Assembly: GCF_015350995.1 (NCBI RefSeq)
Contig: NZ_JADKRW010000004.1
Span: 310,001-374,000, forward strand
Reading direction: 5' to 3'
From: Curtobacterium sp. VKM Ac-1393
GTDB taxonomy: Bacteria; Actinomycetota; Actinomycetes; Actinomycetales; Microbacteriaceae
DNA length: 64,000 nucleotides
The position numbers and the translations under genes were made by a program. Numbering within the stretch: position 1 is the stretch's first letter; each line of letters opens with the position of its first letter. The notes under the pieces are model-generated. The model searched no databases and had not been told where the DNA came from. It saw only the letters and a list, made by a program, of their open reading frames with translations. Positions 17,760-25,779 of this stretch are shown piece by piece.

Positions 17760-17772
17760 TAAACTCCCGTGG
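17760..17772 (+). promoter_or_regulatory. -10 element of a possible leaderless transcript
   Basis: TAAACT at 17760-17765 fits TANNNT and lies 6 nt before the GTG at 17772. Transcription would then begin on or beside the start codon. No good -35 is visible. Confidence 0.4.
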
Positions 17773-19244
17773 TGAGCGCCCCGCAGACCGACACACCACC
17801 CCGGAACCGCTTCGCGACCGGCCTCGATCGATACTTCTCCATCACCAAGCGCGGATCCACGATCCCGCGCGAGGTCAGAGGCGGTCTCGTCTCGTTCGTG
17901 ACGATGGCCTACATCGTCATCCTCAACCCGCTGATCCTCGGCGGGTTCAGCGCCGACCAGGCGGCCAAGGACGTCTCCGGCGGGTGGCTCGAGAACGCGC
18001 AGGTCGCCGCCGCGACCGGCCTCGTCGCCGGGTTGATGACCATCGCGATGGGGCTCATCGCGAACCTGCCGTTCGGCATCGCCGCGGGCCTCGGGATCAA
18101 CTCGTTCCTCGCCGTGAGCGTCGTGCACCAGGTCACCTGGGCCGAGGCGATGGGGCTCGTCGTCATCAACGGCGTGATCATCGTGATCCTGGCGTTGACC
18201 GGGATCAGGACGATGATCTTCACCGCCGTCCCCGCGCAGCTGAAGGCCGCGATCACCGTCGGCATCGGCCTGTTCATCGCCTTCATCGGCCTCGTCGACT
18301 CGGGCTTCGTCCGCTCGTCCGGACTCGCCTCGCCGCCGCTGCAGCTCGGTGAGGACGGCTCCGTCGGCGCCCTGCCGACCATCGTGTTCCTGATCGGGCT
18401 CGTCATCATCGGCACGCTCATGGCCCGCAAGGTCAAGGGCGCGCTGCTCATCGGCATCGTCGCCACGACGATCATCGCGATCATCCTGCAGGCGGTCTTC
18501 CAGGTCCCGACGTCGGTCGACTCGAAGACCGGCTGGAACCTCAACGCCCCCGGCCTGCCGAGCGCGCTCTTCGCGTTCCCCGACCTGTCGCTCGTCGGCC
18601 ACGCCGACCTGTTCGGCGCGTTCAGCCGCATCGGGCCGTTGGCCGCGTCGATGCTCGTCTTCACCCTCGTGTTCACGAACTTCTTCGACGCGATGGGCAC
18701 CATGACCGGCCTGGCGAAGGCCGCAGGCGTCGCGAAGCCCGACGGCACGTTCCCCCGCCTGAAGTCGGCGCTCGTCGTCGAGGGCGTCGGTGCGATCGCG
18801 GGTGGCGGCGCCTCGGTGTCGTCGAACACGGTCTTCATCGACTCCGCCGCCGGCATCGGCGAGGGTGCCCGGACCGGCATGGCCTCCGTCGTGACCGGCC
18901 TGCTGTTCCTGGCGTCGATGTTCCTCACGCCGCTCACCCAGGTCGTGCCGCTCGAGGTCGCCGCCGCCGGACTCGTCGTCGTCGGCGCCCTGATGGTCGC
19001 GCAGGTCGCGGACATCTCGTGGACGGACTTCGGGTCGGCCCTGCCGGCGTTCCTGACGATCGTCGTCATGCCGCTCACCTACTCGATCGCGAACGGCATC
19101 GGCGTCGGCTTCATCAGCTGGGTGCTGATCAAGCTGCTGTCCGGCCGGGGCCGAGAGGTCTCGTGGCTGCTCTACGTCGTCGCCGCGGGCTTCCTGCTGT
19201 ACTTCGCGCGCGGGCCGCTGGAGGCGTTGCTCGGCGTCGGGTGA
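17769..19244 (+). CDS. NCS2/AzgA-type purine permease
   Basis: A 491-residue transporter of the AzgA-like branch, which imports adenine, guanine or hypoxanthine. Family signatures are REVRGGLVSFVTMAYIVILNP near the N-terminus, LPFGIAAGLGINSFLAVSVV, and VFTNFFDAMGTMTGLAKAAG. Many hydrophobic helices follow. Two adjacent GTGs (17769 and 17772) are possible starts. It is divergent from the folE operon; purine salvage supplying GTP for FolE is a plausible but unproven link. Confidence 0.9.
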   Translation: MVSAPQTDTPPRNRFATGLDRYFSITKRGSTIPREVRGGLVSFVTMAYIVILNPLILGGFSADQAAKDVSGGWLENAQVAAATGLVAGLMTIAMGLIANLPFGIAAGLGINSFLAVSVVHQVTWAEAMGLVVINGVIIVILALTGIRTMIFTAVPAQLKAAITVGIGLFIAFIGLVDSGFVRSSGLASPPLQLGEDGSVGALPTIVFLIGLVIIGTLMARKVKGALLIGIVATTIIAIILQAVFQVPTSVDSKTGWNLNAPGLPSALFAFPDLSLVGHADLFGAFSRIGPLAASMLVFTLVFTNFFDAMGTMTGLAKAAGVAKPDGTFPRLKSALVVEGVGAIAGGGASVSSNTVFIDSAAGIGEGARTGMASVVTGLLFLASMFLTPLTQVVPLEVAAAGLVVVGALMVAQVADISWTDFGSALPAFLTIVVMPLTYSIANGIGVGFISWVLIKLLSGRGREVSWLLYVVAAGFLLYFARGPLEALLGVG

Positions 19245-19253
19245 GGGTGCGGC

Positions 19254-19406
19254 GGGGTCGGTTGGCTGGCTGGCTGGTTGGGCTGGTTGGGCTGGTTGCG
19301 TAAGACGCCGTCGTGTTGTCGAGACGCCGCCGAATCCGGCGGCGTCTCGTCGTTTCCGGGGCGTCTCGGGAGGACGCCGGCGTCTCGCGTTCGGCCGGGA
19401 GGCCCG
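19254..19406. repeat. Intergenic repeat block with 13-bp hairpin
   Basis: GGCTGGTTGG-type words repeat from 19262 to 19299. A 19-bp unit (19303-19321) matches, on the other strand, the tandem units at 13823-13879 with two changes. A perfect hairpin follows: arm CGAGACGCCGCCG (19320-19332), four-base loop, complementary arm (19337-19349). CCGGGAGGCCCG lies at 19395-19406. The block sits between convergent genes and may act as a bidirectional terminator. Confidence 0.75.
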
Positions 19407-19409
19407 TGC

Positions 19410-19862
19410 TCAGTCCGGCAGGTCGCCCGGCGTCGCCTCGTGGTGGCGTCGACCGCCGGTGCGCCGGTCCTCTTTCATGCCTGCCTCGAACAGGTGGCGG
19501 CGTCCCTGCACGAGTTCGTCGCGCGCGGTGCGCTCGAGCTCCTTCGCCAGGGCGTAGTACCCGTCGTCGTAGTCCTCGACGACCTGGAACGTCCACCGGC
19601 CCGCGATGACGTTGCGGCCCACCAGCTCCGTGTCGATGCGGTCGGCCAGTTCGGTGTGGCCCGCCTTCCGCAGCTGCTCGACGGCCTCGCCGAGGTTCAG
19701 GTCGGCCATCCCCGTCAACCGATGGAACCCGTAGAGCAGACCGCGGGCGTGCTCGAGCACCTCGACCGCGGCGGACAGGGTGCCGAGTGCCTCGACCGTG
19801 GCGTCGGACACCCCCTCGGGGACCTGGTGCTGTGCGTCGGGGCCCTGATCGTCGTTCGTCAT
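19410..19862 (-). CDS. Conserved hypothetical protein
   Basis: A 150-residue soluble, acidic protein I do not recognise by name. It begins MTNDDQGPDAQHQVPEG and is mostly helical in appearance (TLSAAVEVLEHARGLLYGFHRLTG; LGEAVEQLRKAGHTELADRIDTEL), with a charged C-terminal tail. Third-position G/C bias supports a real gene. It is divergent from the SOS-controlled small gene; the LexA box in the spacer is about 100 bp upstream, so joint control is possible but unproven. Confidence 0.75.
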   Translation of the reverse strand: MTNDDQGPDAQHQVPEGVSDATVEALGTLSAAVEVLEHARGLLYGFHRLTGMADLNLGEAVEQLRKAGHTELADRIDTELVGRNVIAGRWTFQVVEDYDDGYYALAKELERTARDELVQGRRHLFEAGMKEDRRTGGRRHHEATPGDLPD

Positions 19863-19964
19863 GGGACCCGTCTACACGAGCGTGCTGCGACCGGCTCCGG
19901 GCTTCGTCCGCGACCCGCCGGCGCCGTCGGACAGCGGTTGCGACGTCAGCGGTGGACACCTACC

Positions 19965-19984
19965 ATTCGAACACACGTTCGAAT
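19965..19984. promoter_or_regulatory. LexA (SOS) box
   Basis: ATTCGAACACACGTTCGAAT contains perfect 8-bp arms around a 4-nt spacer and fits the actinobacterial GAAC-N4-GTTC SOS box. It overlaps a TACCAT -10-like element (19961-19966) and lies just before the ribosome-binding site of the downstream small gene. LexA repression released by DNA damage is a strong prediction. Confidence 0.85.
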
Positions 19985-19995
19985 GAGGAGACCCG

Positions 19996-20259
19996 ATGAT
20001 GATCACGGAGACGGCCGCCACGGTGTGGTGGTCCGAAGGCGCACCGAGCCGCTTGGTCTGGGCCGGACGCCGTTGGCGGGTGAGCGACACCCCCACCCGT
20101 CTGACGGTCACGCGGGCCGAGCTGCCGACCGCCATCACCCACGCCCCTGAGCGCACGGTGGGCTGGCGGTTCCAGGCCACCGCCGACGACGGCGACACGC
20201 TCGTGGTCGACATCGTGCCCGAGGGCCGCGGCTGGGGTGTCGCCCGGACGTGGACGTGA
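19996..20259 (+). CDS. SOS-controlled small protein (DUF6504-like)
   Basis: An 87-residue protein beginning MMITETAATVWWSEGAPSRL, with VWAGRRWRVSDTPTRLTV and GWRFQATADDGDTLVVDIV. A strong GAGGAG ribosome-binding site lies 5 nt before ATG 19996, directly after the SOS box. The WRGRRWRV-type core resembles small proteins (DUF6504) often found with ImuB/DnaE2 mutagenic-polymerase cassettes; that recollection needs checking. No imuA, imuB or dnaE2 is in the window. I infer a role in damage response or translesion synthesis. Confidence 0.75.
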   Translation: MMITETAATVWWSEGAPSRLVWAGRRWRVSDTPTRLTVTRAELPTAITHAPERTVGWRFQATADDGDTLVVDIVPEGRGWGVARTWT

Positions 20260-20278
20260 GCGCCGCGTCGGGTGCGGA

Positions 20279-21538
20279 CTACGTCGTCACGCGCTCGACG
20301 GCCGCCTGCTCCGGAGCCGGCCGCTCCATGAGACGCCAGGCGCCTCCCGTCAGCGGTGCGAGCGTCACGACCGTGTAGAGCACGACCACCACCCCGAACG
20401 TCGCCTGGATGCCGACGCCCTCGGCCGCGAACCCGGCGAGCAGCCCCCCGAGCGGGATCCCCGCCCAGGACCCGGCTCCGAGCAGCCCGAACACCCGGGC
20501 GCGCATGTGCTCCGGGATGCGCTCGAGCTCGACGGCCCCGAGGATCGGGTTCAGCGATCCGGCGGCGAGCCCCGACACCGCGGACGCGGCGAGCATCCAC
20601 GGCAACCCGAGGCCGAGCGCCGGCACCAGCAGCGAGGGCCCACCGGCGAGCACGAAGCACAGGACGAAGGTGATCCGACGGGGCACGCGGTGCGCGACGT
20701 ACCCGAAGGCCACCGACCCGAGGAACGCCGCACCACCGAAGGTCCCCGTCACGAAGCCCAGCGCCTGCGCCCCGCCGAGGGCGTCGGCGGCGTAGAGCGG
20801 GAGCAGCGTCGTCGACCGAGCCGCGTCGAGCAGGTTCGTGACCAGCACCAGGGCGATCACCAGCCGGAAGAACGGGTCGCGGACGCAGAACCGGAAGCCC
20901 TCGGCGATGTCCCGCCAGTACCCGTTGGTCGGAGCCGCATCAGCGGTCACGGCCGCTCCGTCGTCGCCCGCCGGACGGACCAGCACCGCAGCGAGCACCG
21001 CTGCGGTGCCGAACGCCACCGCGGTGCAGACGAGTGCCGCCATCGGCCCGGCAGCCGCGACGAGCACGCCCCCGAGCGGCGCGCCGATGAGCACCGAGAG
21101 CCGCTGCGATGCCTCGAAGTGACCGACCGACCGTTCCAGCGGCACGCCGGCCGATCGCGCGAGCCCCGGCAGCAGGACTCGACGTGCGGACTCCCCCGGC
21201 AGGTCGAACAGGCCGCTCACGAAGACGAGCGACAGGAGCGCCCAGAACGGCAGCCCCACGGTCCAGGCGAGTACCGGCATCGCCAGGAGGGTCGCTCCGC
21301 TGACCAGATCCGACGCAACACTCGACCGGACGAACCCGACCCGCTCGACGAGCGCCCCGCCGAACGGTCCGCCGAGGACGATCGGCACCGTCGCGGCGAA
21401 GGCGGCGATCCCGACGTCCGTCGCCGAGCCGCCCCGCGCGAGGACGGCGAAGGGCACGGCCACCGTCGTGACGACGTTGCCGGTCCTGGAGACGACCTGG
21501 ACCGCGAGCAGGGCACGCAGCCGGGCCCGGGCGTTCAT
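20279..21538 (-). CDS. MFS transporter, drug/siderophore exporter type
   Basis: A 419-residue major-facilitator protein with about twelve membrane segments. VVSRTGNVVTTVAVPFAVL at the N-terminus and LARGGSATDVGIAAFAATVPIVLGGPFGGALVERVG are typical of the MFS_3/EntS-like exporter branch. Its ATG overlaps the stop of an ArsR-type regulator in ATGA, so the operon is regulator then transporter. Self-controlled efflux of a toxic compound is the likely role; the substrate is unknown. Confidence 0.87.
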   Translation of the reverse strand: MNARARLRALLAVQVVSRTGNVVTTVAVPFAVLARGGSATDVGIAAFAATVPIVLGGPFGGALVERVGFVRSSVASDLVSGATLLAMPVLAWTVGLPFWALLSLVFVSGLFDLPGESARRVLLPGLARSAGVPLERSVGHFEASQRLSVLIGAPLGGVLVAAAGPMAALVCTAVAFGTAAVLAAVLVRPAGDDGAAVTADAAPTNGYWRDIAEGFRFCVRDPFFRLVIALVLVTNLLDAARSTTLLPLYAADALGGAQALGFVTGTFGGAAFLGSVAFGYVAHRVPRRITFVLCFVLAGGPSLLVPALGLGLPWMLAASAVSGLAAGSLNPILGAVELERIPEHMRARVFGLLGAGSWAGIPLGGLLAGFAAEGVGIQATFGVVVVLYTVVTLAPLTGGAWRLMERPAPEQAAVERVTT

Positions 21539-22107
21539 GCTCGGCCCATCCGGTAGCTCTGGGTGACGGCGATGACGCGCTCCGAGCCGTCACCCGGCGT
21601 GTGCGCGTCGCTCACCGCCGTCCATCGCTCGACCACGGCGCGCAGTTCGGCGCCGAGACCGGCGAGTTCCTCGGCGGTCAGGCGCAGGACCTCGTCGGAA
21701 CTGGTCGACGCCGCGACCCACTCGCGTCCGAGCACCGGCGCCTGGTCGATGAACCGCCCGTACTCGGCCGCGTACGCATCCGCGACGGTGTGGTCGAGCG
21801 CCGTCGTGGCGAGCATCCGTTCCGGGTCGTCGAAGGCGTCGGCGAGGTCCCACGACGTGTGGTCCGCCGTCGCACGCCACCACCGTTCCCGCCGGTCGGA
21901 ACCGAGCTCCGGAGCCGGCTCGATGAAGTCCGCGTCGGCGAGTCGCTTGCAGTGGTAGCTGATCGTGCCGGGCGCCTCGTCGATCTCGTCGCCGAGCATC
22001 GCCGCGGTCTGCGGCCCACCGGAGCGCAGGAGCCCGACGATCCGCAGCCGGGTCGGGTGAGCGAGGGCGCGCATGTGGGCGGCGTCGTCGAGCCTGCGAA
22101 CGGTCAT
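21535..22107 (-). CDS. ArsR-type winged-helix regulator
   Basis: A 190-residue regulator starting MTVRRLDDAAHMRALAHPTRLRIVGLL, the ArsR/HTH_20 winged helix, with ISYHCKRLADADFIEPA as recognition region and a helical C-terminal ligand or dimerisation part. ATG 22107 is preferred because it begins at the conserved domain and leaves the operator array upstream intact. No metal-binding cysteine pair is seen, so a small-molecule effector is more likely. It heads an operon with the MFS exporter. Confidence 0.85.
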   Translation of the reverse strand: MTVRRLDDAAHMRALAHPTRLRIVGLLRSGGPQTAAMLGDEIDEAPGTISYHCKRLADADFIEPAPELGSDRRERWWRATADHTSWDLADAFDDPERMLATTALDHTVADAYAAEYGRFIDQAPVLGREWVAASTSSDEVLRLTAEELAGLGAELRAVVERWTAVSDAHTPGDGSERVIAVTQSYRMGRA

Positions 22108-22120
22108 GGTCCGACGGTAG

Positions 22121-22156
22121 TTGCGCAAGAGTTATTGCGCAACGCTTCTTGTGCAA
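22121..22156. promoter_or_regulatory. Triple TTGCGCAA operator array
   Basis: TTGCGCAA at 22121-22128 and 22135-22142 and TTGTGCAA at 22149-22156 are spaced exactly 14 nt start to start. They lie between the ArsR-type gene (start 22107) and the DUF1697 gene (start 22198). Each is a palindrome, so this is a strong candidate autoregulatory operator. Confidence 0.7.
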
Positions 22157-22197
22157 TCCTTCCGACGAGCCGCCCGCCTTCGCGCTACGGTTCCGGC

Positions 22198-22713
22198 ATG
22201 TCGAAGTGGATCGCACTGCTGCGCGGAGTGAACGTCAACGGCATCACGATCAAGAGTGCCGACCTGGCCGAGTTGTTCCGGGGCCGTGGCTTCGACGACG
22301 TCCGCACCGTGCTCGCCTCCGGCAACGTGGTGTTCGCCACGGACGCCGACGCCGCCGATCTGAAGACCTCGATCGAGCAGGCGCTCCGGGACCGGTTCGG
22401 CTACGACGCGTGGATCGTGCTCGTCCGCCACGAGGACCTGACGGCCGTGATCGAGGGGTTCCCGTTCGAACGGTCCGACGACCGGCACGACTACGTGGTG
22501 TTCGGCTCCGACGACCACGCACTCGACGCACTGCTCGACGGCCCGGCACTCGACGACGCGGTCGAGCGGGTGTCCCGCGGTCACGGCGTCGTCTACTGGT
22601 CCTGCCCGAAGGGGTCGAGCACGGACACCGTGTTCGCGAAACGGGCCGGCGCTGCACGCTTCAAGCGCACGACCACGACGCGCAACACGAACACGCTCCG
22701 GAAGCTGCTGTGA
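22198..22713 (+). CDS. DUF1697 family protein
   Basis: A 171-residue protein of DUF1697. The N-terminal signature is KWIALLRGVNVNGITIKSADL, followed by VRTVLASGNVVF, and the C-terminus KRAGAARFKRTTTTRNTNTL is characteristic. No biochemical role is established for the family. Its stop overlaps the GTG of the VOC gene by 4 nt. The triple operator upstream could also affect it. Confidence 0.9.
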   Translation: MSKWIALLRGVNVNGITIKSADLAELFRGRGFDDVRTVLASGNVVFATDADAADLKTSIEQALRDRFGYDAWIVLVRHEDLTAVIEGFPFERSDDRHDYVVFGSDDHALDALLDGPALDDAVERVSRGHGVVYWSCPKGSSTDTVFAKRAGAARFKRTTTTRNTNTLRKLL

Positions 22714-23096
22714 CCCGCGGAGGACTGCACCACGTCGAGCTCCGCACCGCCGACCTCGACACGGCGAGCGCCGCGTGGGCGTGGCTGCTGGGATCGCTCG
22801 GGTACGAGCCCTTCCAGCAGTGGCCGGACGGCCGGAGCTGGCGGCTCGGCGACCTGTACGTCGTGCTCGAGTCGGCGCCGCTCGACGGCGCGCACGACCG
22901 GCGACGTCCGGGGCTGAGCCACCTCGCGTTCCACGCCGGCGACGCCGCGGACGTCGAGCAGCTGTGGACGGATGCACCCACGCACGGCTGGACTCGTCTG
23001 TACGAGGACCGCCACCCGTTCGCCGGTGGACCGGGCCACCGCGCCGCCTTCCTGGAGGACGCCGAGCGGTTCAAGATCGAACTCGTCGCAGGCTGA
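22710..23096 (+). CDS. Glyoxalase/bleomycin-resistance (VOC) protein
   Basis: A 128-residue VOC-superfamily protein. GGLHHVELRTADLDTASAAWAWLLG opens the first beta-alpha-beta-beta-beta unit; LSHLAFHAGD and HRAAFLEDAERFKIELV form the second. Candidate metal ligands are the histidine of LHHVEL, the central histidine and the glutamate in KIELV. The GTG at 22710 overlaps the DUF1697 stop. The terminal stop codon is the first base run of a pentanucleotide array. Substrate unknown. Confidence 0.85.
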   Translation: MTRGGLHHVELRTADLDTASAAWAWLLGSLGYEPFQQWPDGRSWRLGDLYVVLESAPLDGAHDRRRPGLSHLAFHAGDAADVEQLWTDAPTHGWTRLYEDRHPFAGGPGHRAAFLEDAERFKIELVAG

Positions 23097-23187
23097 CCCG
23101 ACCCGACCCGACCCGACCCGACCCGACCCGACCGGAGCGGGCCAGCCAGTCCGGGCCAGCCAGTCCGGCCCGGCCCGGCCCGGCCCC
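23096..23187. repeat. Three adjacent microsatellite arrays
   Basis: ACCCG repeats seven times (23096-23130). A 14-bp unit GGGCCAGCCAGTCC then repeats twice (about 23139-23166), followed by about four GGCCC units to 23187. The block fills the space between the convergent VOC and GH65 genes. Such arrays change length by slippage; no gene is present. Confidence 0.9.
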
Positions 23188-23192
23188 CGACG

Positions 23193-25703
23193 CTAGGCGG
23201 TCGTCTCGTCGACGTCGAAGTCGCGCTGCAGCGAGATCGTCGGGATCGACGCCGTGATCACGGAACCGTCCGCACGCAGCGTGCCCTGGATGTCGCTCGT
23301 GGTCGGAGCGTGTCCGGACATCCGTGGCCCCTGGTGCGGCAGCGGCACGACGGTCGGCTCGCCGGGCTCGATGTCCCACTGCTGGTTGTGCACCCAGGCG
23401 GTGAAGCCCGAGCCGCTCTCGACCGTGAACGTCATGGCCTCCTGGCCGAGTTCGACCCGGACCCGCGAGCCACGCACCGTGAGGCGGTACGTCAGCGCGT
23501 CCCAGTGGCGCGGCAGCCGCGGGTTGAACGACATCCGACCACCGTGGTCGCGCATGCCGCCGAACCCGTTGACCAGCGCGCCCCAGATGCCGCCGGTCGA
23601 CGCGATGTGCACACCGTCGGTGGTGTTGCCGTGCAGATCGGCGAGGTCGACGTAGAGCGCGGTCTGGAAGTACTGGTCGGCGAGGTCGTGGTAGCCGACC
23701 TCGGCCGCCATGATCGACTGCACGACCGCCGACAGCGTCGAGTCGCCCGTCGTGAGCGCGTCGTAGTAGTCGAAGTCGCGGCGCTTCTCGGCCGCGGTGA
23801 ACTCGTGCCCCTGCAGGAACAACGCGAGCACGACGTCCGCCTGCTTGAGCACCTGGAACCGGTAGATGACCAGCGGGTGGTAGTGCAGCAGCAGCGGGCG
23901 CTTGGACTCCGGGGTGTTCTCGAGGTCCCAGAGTTCCTTGTCGAGGAACTGGGCGTCCTGCGGGTGGATGCCACGGTGCGGGTCGAACGGGATCTCCATC
24001 GACTCGGCGGCGTGCTCCCACTCGACGAGCTCGTCGGGCTGGAGTCCGGTCCGCCGGACCATCCGGTCGTACTCCTCGACATCGTCGGCGGCGAGCTCGC
24101 GGCACGCGTTGACGGCGAACCACAGGTTCGCCCGGGCCATGACGTTCGTGTAGAGGTTGTCGTCGACGACGGTCGTGTACTCGTCGGGACCGGTGACGCC
24201 GTCGATGTGGAACTTCTTGTCACCGTTGGAGCGCCAGAAGCCCAGGTCGGCCCACAGCCGAGCGGTCTCGACGAGCACGTCGATCGCCCCGCGCTTCAGG
24301 AACTCGGTGTCGCCGGACGCCCGGACGTACTGCATCAGGGCGTGGGCGATGTCGGCATCGATGTGGTACTGCGCGGTCCCCGCCGCGTAGTACGCGCTCG
24401 ATTCTTCGCCGTTGATCGTGCGCCACGGGAACAGTGCGCCCCGCTGGTTGAGCTCACGCGCCCGCGAGCGTGCCGCGTCGAGCATGTTGTAGCGGAACCG
24501 CAGGGCGTTCCGGGCGACGATCGGCGCCGTGTACGACAGGAACGGCAGGACGTAGATCTCCATGTCCCAGAAGTAGTGCCCGCCGTAGCCGGACCCCGTC
24601 ACGCCCTTGGCCGCGATGCCGTGCCCGTCGGTGCGGGCCGTCGCCTGCGCGAGCATGAAGAGGTTCCACCGAACGGCCTGCTGGATCGCGGGCTGCCCGG
24701 CGATCTCGACATCGCTCCGTGCCCAGTAGTCGTCGAGCCAGACGCGCTGCTTCTCGAACGTCTCGTCGATGTTCTCGGCGTGCGCCCGGTCGAGCGTGCG
24801 GTCGCAGCGGTCGGCGAGTTCGCGCACCGGCACGCCGCGGGAGGTGTGGTACACGACGTGCTTCACGAGCCGGATCGGCTGCCCGGCCCGCGCCTGCACC
24901 CGGTAGACGTGCTTCGCGAGGTCGTCGTCGATCGACGAGGACTCGTCCCAGCTGTTCTCGGTCTCGAGGTGGTGTTCGACACCGACGCAGATCGTCATGC
25001 CGGAGCTCGACGCCTGGTACCCGAGCAGTGACCGTGCGCCGGTGCTGCGCTTGAGCTTCGGCTGGAGCACCCGATCGGTGAACGCCTCGGCCTTGCGCGG
25101 GTCGAAGGCGTTCGCAGCCGCGCGCATGCCGGCGTGGTACTCGTCCTGCACGTCCTGACGGTTCAGGATCTGGCTGGACAGCAAGATAGAGGCGTCCGCG
25201 TCGAGGACCGTGACCTCGTAGTCGATGACCGCCAGGTGCCGGTCGGTGAACGAGACCAGGCGGCGGGAGCGGATGAGCACCCGCTTGCCGGACGGCGTCG
25301 ACCACTCGGTCTCGCGGATCAGGTAGCCGCCGCGGAAGTCGAGGCGACGCGTGTGACGCAGGATGTCCGCCTCGGCCAGGACGAGCGGCTCGTCGTCGAC
25401 GTACAGGCGGATCACCTTGGCGTCGGGCGCGTTGATGATCGTCTGACCGGTCTTCGCGAAGCCGAAGGCGTCTTCGGCGTGCCGGATCGGCCAGGTCTCG
25501 TGGAACCCGTTGATGTACGTGCCGTACTGCACGCCGCCACGGCCCTCGTCGAGGTTGCCGCGCAGGCCGAGGTACCCGTTGCCGACGGCGAAGTTCGTCT
25601 CGGCGACGCCCTGCTGGTCGGGGGCGTACTCGGTCTCGACGAGTGCCCACTCGTCGACCGGGTACCGGACGCGGTCGAGGGGGTCCGAGGTGATGGGGTT
25701 CAT
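23193..25703 (-). CDS. Glycoside hydrolase family 65 disaccharide phosphorylase
   Basis: An 836-residue GH65 enzyme that splits an alpha-glucoside (maltose, trehalose, kojibiose or similar) with phosphate to give beta-glucose 1-phosphate. The N-terminal beta-sandwich includes NFAVGNGYLGLRGN. The catalytic (alpha/alpha)6 domain has GYGGHYFWDMEIYVLPF and HIDGVTGPDEY with the acid Glu508, and ASTGGIWGALVNGFGG forms the phosphate loop. Length is normal for the family. A beta-phosphoglucomutase-like gene lies 76 bp upstream on the same strand, the classic pairing that channels glucose 1-phosphate to glucose 6-phosphate. Confidence 0.93.
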   Translation of the reverse strand: MNPITSDPLDRVRYPVDEWALVETEYAPDQQGVAETNFAVGNGYLGLRGNLDEGRGGVQYGTYINGFHETWPIRHAEDAFGFAKTGQTIINAPDAKVIRLYVDDEPLVLAEADILRHTRRLDFRGGYLIRETEWSTPSGKRVLIRSRRLVSFTDRHLAVIDYEVTVLDADASILLSSQILNRQDVQDEYHAGMRAAANAFDPRKAEAFTDRVLQPKLKRSTGARSLLGYQASSSGMTICVGVEHHLETENSWDESSSIDDDLAKHVYRVQARAGQPIRLVKHVVYHTSRGVPVRELADRCDRTLDRAHAENIDETFEKQRVWLDDYWARSDVEIAGQPAIQQAVRWNLFMLAQATARTDGHGIAAKGVTGSGYGGHYFWDMEIYVLPFLSYTAPIVARNALRFRYNMLDAARSRARELNQRGALFPWRTINGEESSAYYAAGTAQYHIDADIAHALMQYVRASGDTEFLKRGAIDVLVETARLWADLGFWRSNGDKKFHIDGVTGPDEYTTVVDDNLYTNVMARANLWFAVNACRELAADDVEEYDRMVRRTGLQPDELVEWEHAAESMEIPFDPHRGIHPQDAQFLDKELWDLENTPESKRPLLLHYHPLVIYRFQVLKQADVVLALFLQGHEFTAAEKRRDFDYYDALTTGDSTLSAVVQSIMAAEVGYHDLADQYFQTALYVDLADLHGNTTDGVHIASTGGIWGALVNGFGGMRDHGGRMSFNPRLPRHWDALTYRLTVRGSRVRVELGQEAMTFTVESGSGFTAWVHNQQWDIEPGEPTVVPLPHQGPRMSGHAPTTSDIQGTLRADGSVITASIPTISLQRDFDVDETTA

Positions 25704-25779
25704 GGTGCTCCGTGGGAAGGGAGGGTGGTGTGGGACGTCGGTTCGGACTGGAGGCGCGACTCGCCCCCGGTCCGTCGGC

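Noticed and set aside
20237-21556. 439-codon plus-strand open frame opposite the MFS gene
   Set aside because: Its sequence is charged and low-complexity without helices, whereas the minus strand encodes a convincing membrane transporter.
23096-23187. Pentanucleotide array as CRISPR or origin iterons
   Set aside because: Units are too short and contiguous, and no replication gene lies nearby. It is a microsatellite.
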